Program-made: the position numbers and the translations under genes
Shown here: in pieces, positions 56,601 to 64,000 of the stretch
How the letters are laid out: every line of letters starts with the position of its first letter
How positions within the stretch are numbered: position 1 is the stretch's first letter
Notes under the pieces: model-generated
What the model was told of the DNA's origin: nothing
Database searches by the model: none
Seen by the model: only the letters and a program-made list of their open reading frames with translations
Source of the DNA: Agrostemma githago
Lineage: Eukaryota; Streptophyta; Magnoliopsida; Caryophyllales; Caryophyllaceae
Assembly (NCBI GenBank): GCA_958450325.1
Contig: OY288241.1
Span: 36,632,778 to 36,696,777, forward strand
Reading direction: 5' to 3'
Length of the DNA: 64,000 nt

Positions 56601-59192
56601 CGATAATATACTCGTCGGCCTCGGGATCGTCCACAAATCCTTAATACATGAAAATCATGGCAGAAAAATACCATGAGAAAAACTAAGAAAATCAAGGAGA
56701 ATAACGATCGAAAACAACATCGAATATTATCTTAACGGAAGGATCGCAACGACGATTAATTTGACGATAAAAACGAGATGATTATGAATCGAATTGGAGC
56801 AAGAATCAGCGTAGGTCTGCTGGAGGATGTCACGTTTTTTGAGGGAATTGAAAGAGTATTTTTTTTTGTTTATGAGAGAACTGAATGTAAGAAAGAAATG
56901 GATGGTTTCTAAGCATAAATGATGATAAATTTTGATGAAAACTATGTAGAAATATACCAAATGACCAGCCAAAATAGTGATAGGTGGGAGAATGAAAGGT
57001 TGATCATAATGCATGGAATAAATGGAAGAAAAATAATCTTACGTTTACGTTTTAACGTGACAAAATGAAACGTATAATTAATACGTAGTAAAATTTGTGA
57101 CCAGAAGCTTAGTCGGTCCAAAATGTGAGGAAATTGTCTCAAATAATTTATAAGTTGATAAAAAGTATAATCGTAAAATAGTTAAAGGCATTTCAAGGTA
57201 ATTCGAGTAAACCTCGCGTAAGAAAATAATTATTCGCGAAACTTCGTATTAAAATCATAAATGGCTACTCTTTAGTAAACAAAAATATTTCTTAGTTGAA
57301 AATATTATACAAATGTAGTTAAACATTTTTAGGAAGAGGAATAACTTAAAACCGAGCTTAAAAACGTTAATTCGTAGAGAAATCGAATTCCTCGCGGAAA
57401 AAAAATAGTTTACGAGGAAAATCAAATAAATGGATTTAAAAGAATTAAAAATCTTTTTAAAATATAAATAAATATCATTAAACTCAACAATGAAAATAGA
57501 GCTTAGTAAAATGATGAAATGCAAGACCGAAATGTGACAGAGTTATCACAGAGTCATAACGGTAAAGACAAAAAACGCTAGGAAAAATAGCGGGTGTTAC
57601 AGAGTGGGCTAGGAACTCGGTCGAGTGCCCCCTGTACGAACTAGGGTTCACGTGCAATTCGTTATTGATTTTGAAATTGCTTTTGATTTTTGATAATTCG
57701 ACGAGCTTGCCGAATCGGGTATAAATATTGTGGAATTTATACTCAATTCTAAATTTGAATACTCGTTATATCCCATATTTGATTATTGAATCGATATGGA
57801 ATAGTTAGAGTGAGATAAAAATTTTTGTTGTAAGTCGTTTTGGATTAACTATCGCGACATGAATAGATTTCCTCCGCGTTTAATAATGTCGTAATTCTAA
57901 CGAATTGTATGACAATTAATTTTAGCTTCAATAGAAATTGCGCTAGTTAACTTATTTGATTAGATCGATAGATTTGACGTCTAATTATGAAATTAGCATC
58001 GAATCTAAGAGTTTGACACCATGCTAGAATTGAAAGACTTGATCCCCTCGGCTTTTCCGACATCGTAGTGAATCCCTAGGGATTATGTGATGGCGGATCC
58101 GCGTCAACGGGTTTCGACCCTTGTTAAAAGATGTTTGATTTGAAAAAAAGGTTTTGAAATTAATGCGATATGTGACTAATAATAACGCGAACGAGACGAA
58201 GATTATTGTTTAAGTTAACTTGTCTCAATAATCAAGTAATTGGGGTGTTGAAATAAGCGACCGGCAACGCTGTGTGCGGTACACTTGTATATTCGAGTTT
58301 CTTTATTCCGACATCCCTCATACTCGACACAAATCGACAAGTATTTTAATGTCTTAAACTAATTATATTATCGATATTACAGATGCGATAAACAAATAAA
58401 AAAAACAAAAAGAAGAGAAGGAGAAAGATGACGAGAGGAAGAGAAGAATAGGGTTTTGCACCCTCAACCTACATGTTCTTGTCTCGGATAGGACTCGTAG
58501 TCGTGGCTTTAACACGGGAGTTTCGAGGTCTATGGAGGTTGAGTTGTGGTGGTTTAGGTTTTGTCTCCTAAAGCTAGGTTTAGGGTTTGCAAGTGTAGTG
58601 TGTTTTAGGGTAGAATTAGGGTTGTAAAAAGTGTGTTGAATGTGTGTTGCATGGGGTTGCTTATATAGGCAAAGCCAAGGACCCCGGTTAGGGTTACTCG
58701 ACCAAGTAACCAGCTGACTTGGTCGAGTGGCTCAGTGTGCCTGCAGTCGGGCCTGAAAAAGGGCCCAATCGATCGAGTGGGTGGGGCACTCGATCGAGTG
58801 GCCCAGCTGGGTCACTCGATCCATTGTTTTGGACCGTGACTTGGGTTTTTGATGGGTTTGTGTTTGACTTGGACTTTTGATGTTGTGAGGGGCTGTTTTG
58901 TATGTCTCGGAAACGACTTTGACCAGGGTTGACTCCATCGCTAAAAAGTTGGTTTTATTTCCGGTGTAGGTTTTGGCCCAAATTAGTCTTGTTTGACTCG
59001 GAACGGTCCACTGGGCCTGGATTTGAGGTTAATTTCGTGAGATTTGTACTCCATAAGTGCTTTAGCCAACAACTAATGGATTTGAGCCCGTATCCGAGCG
59101 CGTAGAAACACGTTAGCGTCCGATCATCATCGGGTGTTTTTTGGGAACTACCATAGACACCTGGCAGTCAAAATGCGGGTGTCTACAATTGG

Positions 59193-59553
59193 GATAATTG
59201 AAGTTGAGTTAGATAGGTTGAGAAAGTGATATGGGTCGGGTAAATGGGTTGAGAAAGTGATATGGGTTGAATTACACTTATTATTAGATTATTTAAAAAA
59301 AATATTTGAGAAAATGATATGGGTTGGGGAGTAACAACCAATTTTTAGTGGTCCTGAAAATTAGAATAGACAACTGAGGTTAATTAAAACAGTTGTATAA
59401 TATATAGACAACTGTTTTTATAAAACTCAGTTGTCTATTATCAGATAAAGACATCTGTTTCTCAAACAAAACAGTTGTCTATATATTATACATCAGTTGT
59501 TAAGAATATCTGATGTCTATTAGGAGTTGTCTATTTGATGTTTTGTAGTAGTG
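59193..59553. repeat. CACTA right terminal and subterminal repeats
   Basis: TTGAGAAAGTGATATGGG is repeated around 59216-59330. Then come inverted and direct ACAACTG/CAGTTGT motifs and the terminal GATGTTTTGTAGTAGTG, ending before TSD AAG. Confidence 0.85.
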
Positions 59554-59556
59554 AAG

Positions 59557-59880
59557 AAAGTAAAACATATACGGAGTGAGGGGGAAATAATAACTTGCAA
59601 AAGGGTAACAAAAAAACTCTGACAATCAGACGTCATGCAAAGCAACACCAAATTGCATACCCCATGTGACCAAAGTTACTACGTGACAAAACAGTAACAA
59701 TTTACCAGGAACAATTATGTGAGTAATAATTTAAAGAACCATTCTTACGGTACACCGCAACATGCAGATTATATTACGGACATCGGATCAATAAAATCAA
59801 ATTAATACGCGGATTGAATCCCTCATAACCAATTATGAGCCATTGATTCAAGTCGATTTGATTAATACTAATAACAGAGA
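59557..59880. other. Flank between CACTA and a copia LTR
   Basis: No ORF or repeat recognised. By position next to a primer-binding site it could be the leader of the copia element on the minus strand, truncated or interrupted by the CACTA insertion. Confidence 0.35.
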
Positions 59881-59892
59881 CTCTGATACCAC

Positions 59893-60563
59893 TGTGAGTT
59901 ACAACCCTTTAAGCCAAGGACCTGATATAAGTGTTAACCGAAAAGACAAAAGTAGAGGGATAATGATTATACCTTATTAGCAGCGGAAAGGCGTATTAAT
60001 AAGAATAATAAGAAATATAATAACCCAGAAGTATATATAATTCCCCACGGACGGAATAAAGCAACCCAGATGTGATGCCTCCGTTGGTATCCACACAGGT
60101 ACGGAACTGCGGTGTATATATGCTAGTATAAAGGTCTTGTGAGACGGTCTCACAAAATTTTCTCTCTAATATTATATGAATCAATACTCTGAATTGTATG
60201 ATTTGGTTCATCATATGAACCTCCTTTTATAGAAGAGCTAGGTTACCTACTTAACCTAGAAGTTATTCCATAACTCTATTTGGTATAATTAGATTATCAC
60301 AATAACTCTAATTACCATAACTAGATTATTACTATAACTCTAATTACCATAACCCGACAACACAGCTGAGTCGTATAGCTACTGACCCGATATATTAATA
60401 TACCGATATATTAATAATATCCTGTACACATTGTGTGTGACCCAATGGGCCCACTTAAGACTACCAGACATATAACCCATTTATATGTCAACCCGACATC
60501 GACCTCTAGCAAGGCATATCAGATACATAGACTTAAGCGGGTAAATCCGTATGACAGTGGACA
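59893..60563 (-). mobile_element. Copia-type LTR next to a Met-tRNA primer-binding site
   Basis: On the minus strand the sequence ends ...AACTCACA and is followed two bases later by TGGTATCAGAGTC (complement of about 59879-59891), an initiator-Met-type primer-binding site. The start is probably TGTCCACTGTCATACGG at 60563. A TATA box (TATAAAAGGAGG, complement of about 60224-60235) lies in between. No gag-pol follows. Part of the same LTR occurs at 4914-4976. Confidence 0.6.
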
Positions 60564-60693
60564 TAACTCCTTCATGAATAATATGCTTTTTTACTTTTAT
60601 TAACTCGGTTTTACTTTGTTACGAGAATCCGAAAAGATGGTTTTATTACCAAGTTTACCAACATGATATTCTTTAAAATATAAAAGTTATATA

Positions 60694-60900
60694 CTCCGAT
60701 TGTTTAATTGATATCTTCCACATTTTATCTTTCAGTAATTTCTTTAAATTCTTCTACCTTTTTTTTTTGCTATCACACATCTCTCTTAGGTTCTTAGCTA
60801 GGTGGACCCACTTATGTTACTCTTACTCTCTCTACTTTTATATATTTGCTTATGTTTCTTAAGAAATGTGTCTTGGAAGAAATCAATGAAACAAATGGAG
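60694..60900. mobile_element. Stowaway-like MITE, TSD TA
   Basis: The left end CTCCGATTGTTTAATTGAT and the right end (complement CTCCATTTGTTTCATTGAT) are inverted repeats of about 28 bp with few mismatches, flanked by TA (60692-60693, 60901-60902). 207 bp, non-coding, AT-rich: a miniature Tc1/mariner-type element. Confidence 0.7.
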
Positions 60901-60902
60901 TA

Positions 60903-61700
60903 TTTAATGCAAAAATTAAGGGGGGAGACAAAATTGTCGTTATGCAATTAATTGCCGACTTCTTGAAATAATTGCGGCGATGATATAGAGTAACCCCTCC
61001 ATGTTAACCGGAAAGCATCCTAAAGCTGCCCCTCTCATTCGATCAATTCTTTACTTGGAATATCTCAAAACTTGTAAGAAAGTTATTGGTAAATAAACAG
61101 TTTTACGAATCCACCCAAATTAGAGTGGGGAAGAAAAATAATGATAATTTGAATAAATAAACGAATGATATAAGGATTACTTCCTCTATCCCATTTGAGA
61201 ACTTACTTTATACACAAATATCAAGGTAACAAGAGAGGAGAGTTGTTCTTAATATTATCTTTTATATATTAATGCTGAAGAAAATCCTTGCACCATAATG
61301 AACCACATCAGCAGCCACATACGCTCCCTATTTTGTGCCTTGCTGGTGTTTGACGTGGCGGTTGCACTAAAAAAACCCAAAGTAGCTCCCTCCCATAAAC
61401 TTCCTTGTTTAACTCCCCACTATAGATGCAGTTCATTCCCTTTAAACCATAGTGAGGTGGTTTGTATTCAGTTTTGTTCAATTTTTTAATCATTTTTTAT
61501 AAAACAGTTTTTTCACTATTATATATAGCGGAGGAGAGAGTTTTAGGTACTGACTATCACTATTCAATGTTCATAGCTGCTCAATCGCCCATAAAAAAAT
61601 GCTTAATTAATAATACTGATATTAATTGTAATTATATCGTTCCAATATACGGTGGTCACGATTCCACAAATTTCAGAATAAACAAGATCTGTCCAGATAA
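60903..61700. other. Intergenic sequence, possible promoter region
   Basis: No repeat identified. A TATATATAG stretch near 61520 lies upstream of the OB-fold exons and could be their TATA region. The ORF 61462-61794 overlaps in another frame without recognisable domain. Confidence 0.3.
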
Positions 61701-61711
61701 CAGTCCACATT

Positions 61712-62093
61712 ATGAGAAAGTGGCTACGTACGTCCAAAAAACCGGATGTCGACTCGAAAGAAATAGGCATGAAACCGATAACTTACGGAGTTGAACTCGT
61801 CTTGGTGGACAACACGGTATGTCCTTCTGCCCATTTCAATTCGTTTGTAATCGTAATATTAAATTTCCATACTTTCGTTGTGTATATACTGACATAAACA
61901 ATACCTCTTTATATATAATCAGAGAGCCACAGTTCAAACATCGATCAAACAGAAATTAGTAAAAACATTCAATAACGGCTTCAAAGAAGAACACATCTAC
62001 AACATTTCAAAGTTCTCAGTTTCATCTAATGTTTCCACAGAAAAAGCAACCGCTCATAGGTGTAGAATATGGGTCGAATTCAGTACCAAGGTG
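61712..62093 (+). pseudogene. Partial RPA70-like OB-fold gene
   Basis: A first frame (to 61816) reads MRKWLRTSKKPDVDSKEIGM then KPITYGVELVLVDNT, ending at ACG|GTATGT. A second stretch (61923-62093) reads ATVQTSIKQKLVKTFNNGFK then EEHIYNISKFSVSSN. This order (VRxWxxxxK...xELVLVDxxG, xIQATIxxxLxxxFxxxLxEGxxYxIxxFxV) is the first OB fold of plant replication protein A 70-kDa-like (DUF223-type) proteins. Such proteins bind single-stranded DNA, and relatives are spread by Helitrons. The two pieces do not join in frame with the obvious GT-AG pair, and the rest of RPA70 is missing. A true N-terminal exon was not found. Confidence 0.5.
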
Positions 62094-62099
62094 ATGGAA

Positions 62100-62746
62100 T
62101 TCAAAGTTCTCTGTTTCATTCAAGTTTCTATTTTGTGTATGCTTATTTTGAACCTTATTTGAAGTTATGGTTTAATGGATGGCTGTTGTTGCCAATTTTA
62201 ATGTTATTTTAGTCAGATGCACTGTTTTACTTCTCTCAGGCATTATTGTCGAGCTACAACATGAATGAATAGGTGCTTATCCATCTTTTACAAAAGCTCG
62301 AGTAGACATGATAACATTACAATTCGAGGACCGACTGACGAGCCGTGCATCGCTCTAAGAGCGTAACATAGTCCAACTTGGGCCATGGCAAATGAAGGAT
62401 GTGGACTCTTAACATTTATTTTTTTAAATTTTTAAAAAGTATAGCTCATCATTGAGAAGTATGTCCAAAAGTGCTCTGTCGCCCTCCATCTCACTAAGAG
62501 CATATTATATGATGAAGTTATGTATTATAAACACTTCAATTAGGAGGGAAGGACGACGTTTGTATAGGCTACCAGATTCACAATTGACGAAATTGAGTAG
62601 TGTTGTTGTACGGTTTTGAAACCACTGAAATTGGGCAGTGAGTTTCCTTAACTCGCTAATCTCTCACATCAGTACACTGCCTGCAAAACCATACAAACAA
62701 TTGCATTAATTGTTAATTTTAGCAACTACTAAGTAAAAAAATAAAA
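62100..62746. other. Nothing recognised
   Basis: AT-rich sequence without ORFs, terminal repeats or exon-like stretches that I can support. Confidence 0.4.
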
Positions 62747-62748
62747 TA

Positions 62749-63298
62749 CTCTCTTCCTTCATATCCAAAGGGTACGTTTTTATTTGCGCAAGGATTAGGA
62801 AAGTATTAAAGTAATATTAAGGAGGTGTTTGGTTGAGAGTCTTGGATTGGATTGGATTGGAAATCATTCATTCTAGTGTTTGATTGGGCACTTTTGGATT
62901 GGAGATAGAAACCCAAAGAGTTCTAAATTCACCCAAACCCCTTGAAATCCCAATCCCACCTCTCTTCGTGGGTTTCTATCTCCATTCCATCCTCTTTTAG
63001 ATTTTGAAGAACCAACACAAGTTTTATATGAAATGACTTTGGATCCTATACATCTATGGATTCATTTTCCAATCCATTCCATTCCAAATAATTGAACCCA
63101 ACGACCCCTAAAAGTACAATGATGAGGGACAAATTAATATTTAATAATCAAAAATATTTTTTCACAATGGCATATGATGTAAATATTCTAATGGAAGAGT
63201 AGTTTGGTCCAGACAATAATGGACTAAAAAAGAAATGACTCAATTGGATCTGAACAATCCAAAAATGATACATACCCTTTAGATATGAACAGAGGGAG
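62749..63298. mobile_element. Stowaway-like MITE containing another MITE
   Basis: The left end CTCTCTTCCTTCATATCCAA and the right end (complement CTCCCTCTGTTCATATCTAA) form an inverted repeat of about 28 bp, flanked by TA (62747-62748, 63299-63300). Without the nested element it is about 259 bp, a usual Stowaway size. Confidence 0.7.
62821..63108. mobile_element. PIF/Harbinger-like MITE, TSD TAA
   Basis: 288 bp with imperfect inverted ends (GGAGGTGTTTGGTTGAGAG against GGGGTCGTTGGGTTCAATT on the complement, then TTGGATTGGATTGG against TGGAATGGATTGG) and TAA on both sides (62818-62820, 63109-63111). The GGTGTTTGG end and TWA target fit Tourist-type MITEs. It lies inside the Stowaway-like MITE. 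Confidence 0.65.
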
Positions 63299-63582
63299 TA
63301 ATTATTATTGTAATTATGTACACATACACTTACGGAGTATATATAATATACATATATACATACACATACATTATTGCACATATTTTCCGTTGAGAAATTA
63401 AACAGTTATATACAAATTGCAGTATATACCAATGAATGTAGATGAAGTGATAAGAATACTCATTACATATAGTAAATGTCAAGTGTTATACATATAAACA
63501 TTCAATATCAAGTGTTATAGTGTCAGTGCTCTACACAAGCTAATCAAATTGCTCATTCATACAGTAGCATTTTGGTTTGATT

Positions 63583-63675
63583 ATGGAGAACGAAAACCCT
63601 TCCAGTTCAGGCAGCAACAAGCATGCGGATCCCTCGAAAACACAAGGGGTAGTACAAATCATTGCCTACAAGAAA
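63583..63675 (+). CDS. Possible first coding exon of an unknown gene
   Basis: ATG at 63583 opens 31 codons (MENENPSSSGSNKHADPSKT then QGVVQIIAYKK) ending exactly at AAA|GTATGT, a good plant donor site. The composition (serine, asparagine, lysine) is typical of a disordered N-terminus and cannot be assigned to a family. No second exon is visible before the window ends, so this could be the start of a gene continuing to the right or a chance exon. Confidence 0.3.
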
Positions 63676-64000
63676 GTATGTGTTATTCTAATTCATTTTA
63701 CTTTAATCCTATGTTTGCAATGAGTTAAATGTTTTTGGTCAGCATTTGGTAAGATATGATTCAATGTTTGAAATATGGTAAAAACTTAGAGTCAATGTTT
63801 CAATCAAGCTTTAAAGTTGTACGAGTATTATTTTCATGTACAAATTTTTGAGTAATAAATTTCAAAAATTCTGAAACAGTTATAATATGGCAATTGATCT
63901 ACATTTTTTTTGGTAAAATGTGAAGTGATATATATATATCAAAAGAATTTACAACTGATCAAGTCTGGCTGATCTAGCACAAAAACAGGATATTAGCATA
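63676..64000. other. Nothing recognised (possible intron)
   Basis: AT-rich with no ORF. If 63583-63675 is an exon this is intronic. Confidence 0.3.

Larger units (their letters stand above)
41386..57601 (-). mobile_element. Non-autonomous LTR element with about 3.5-kb LTRs
   Basis: On the minus strand an LTR runs from TGTAACACCCGC (57601) to GGGGATTACA (48012), followed by a methionine-tRNA-type primer-binding site. The internal region ends with a polypurine tract AGTGGGGAGGAT before a second TGTAACACCCGC (41969). The two LTR copies match over 41386-41969 and 57017-57601. No gag-pol is present internally. The termini and the sequence just before the 3' LTR resemble chromovirus (Tekay/Del) elements, so this may be their non-autonomous derivative. 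The 3' LTR is truncated at 41386. Confidence 0.7.
48012..57601 (-). repeat. 5' LTR (about 3.5 kb) interrupted by a LARD1 composite
   Basis: The LTR parts are 48012-48907 and 54989-57601, together about 3,509 bp. TGTAA and TTACA termini are inverted repeats. The interruption at 48908-54983 carries CTCAC on both sides. The right part is AT-rich and contains many CGATAA/TTATCG phrases. ORFs at 56727-57142 recur in the other LTR copy or are chance. Confidence 0.7.
41243..59187 (-). mobile_element. LARD1-family LTR split by later insertions, TSD ATTGG
   Basis: The left end TGTGGACATGACATAGG starts at 41243 and the right end GGGTGTCTACA closes at 59187. ATTGG occurs on both sides (41238-41242, 59188-59192). 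Only 41243-41385 and 57602-59187 belong to this LTR. The rest is the non-autonomous element nested within it. The right part is a diverged subfamily, recognisable by the CCCTCAACCTACATG block near 58465 and the terminal ATCATCATCGGGTGTTT. About 0.6 kb of LTR is missing at the left junction. Confidence 0.75.
26323..59553 (-). mobile_element. CACTA (En/Spm) transposon with captured gene fragments
   Basis: The left end CACTACTACAAAACATCAAATGGACAACTG and the right end match in inverted orientation at 28 of 30 positions. AAG flanks both ends (26320-26322 and 59554-59556), the 3-bp TSD typical of CACTA elements. Repeated ACAACTGTTTT-type subterminal motifs lie inside both ends. Of the 33.2 kb only about 6 kb is original: 26323-28817, 38086-41242 and 59193-59553. 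That core holds Ulp1-like protease exons and fragments of ARF, KUP/HAK and perhaps TCP genes. I found no transposase (TNP2-like) sequence, so it was probably moved in trans. Strand is given by the Ulp1 and ARF exons. Confidence 0.9.

Noticed and set aside
60130..60160. Palindrome around TGTGAGACGGTCTCACA as a terminator or MITE end
   Set aside because: It lies within the copia-type LTR and has no second copy or TSD to support an independent element.

Overview
The window is repeat-dominated nuclear DNA of a flowering plant, almost certainly a eudicot. It carries plant LTR retrotransposons (Ty1-copia, Tat-type and Athila-type Ty3-gypsy, and non-autonomous families), a LINE, MITEs and one large CACTA DNA transposon. 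The host-like coding sequence visible is fragmentary and spliced. I see no intact host gene. The motif TACGGAGTA recurs and might hint at Caryophyllales, but that is only an impression.

Layout. 1-2061: an LTR end abutting the 3' end of a copia element, then a SINE-like tRNA-derived stretch. 2062-4376: a solo LTR of a recurring family I call LARD1 (TGTAGACACCC...ATGTCCACA, no coding capacity), with target-site duplication (TSD) ACGTC. 4977-12531: a LARD1 element with both LTRs, the right one truncated. 12764-26220: a decayed copia element on the minus strand (TSD CTAGT). Its 5' LTR is split by a younger non-autonomous Athila-like element at 18348-25957 (TSD AGTGT) that keeps an intact 433-codon ORF of unknown function.

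26323-59553: a CACTA transposon bounded by inverted ends CACTACTACAAAACATCAAA and the 3-bp TSD AAG. Without later insertions it is about 6 kb. It carries the last exons of a Ulp1-like protease and captured pieces of host genes: five correctly spliced exons of an auxin response factor (ARF6/ARF8 type), the C-terminal part of a KUP/HAK potassium transporter, and perhaps a TCP-like fragment. Two large blocks inserted into it: a Tat-lineage gypsy element (28818-38080, TSD ACGCC) within the ARF fragment, and a LARD1 LTR (41243-59187, TSD ATTGG) next to the transporter exon. The LARD1 LTR was in turn invaded by a non-autonomous element with about 3.5-kb LTRs (41386-57601). That element received a 5'-truncated LINE, an Athila-like solo LTR (TSD CTAAT) and a second LARD1 composite (TSD CTCAC), which itself contains an oppositely oriented LARD1 copy. 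The matching TSDs give a relative insertion order.

59557-64000: a copia LTR, three MITEs (one nested in another), a partial RPA70-like OB-fold gene, and a possible first exon running toward the right edge. The element genes act in retrotransposition or transposition of their own units. Nearly all are inactivated, and the non-autonomous families would need proteins supplied in trans.
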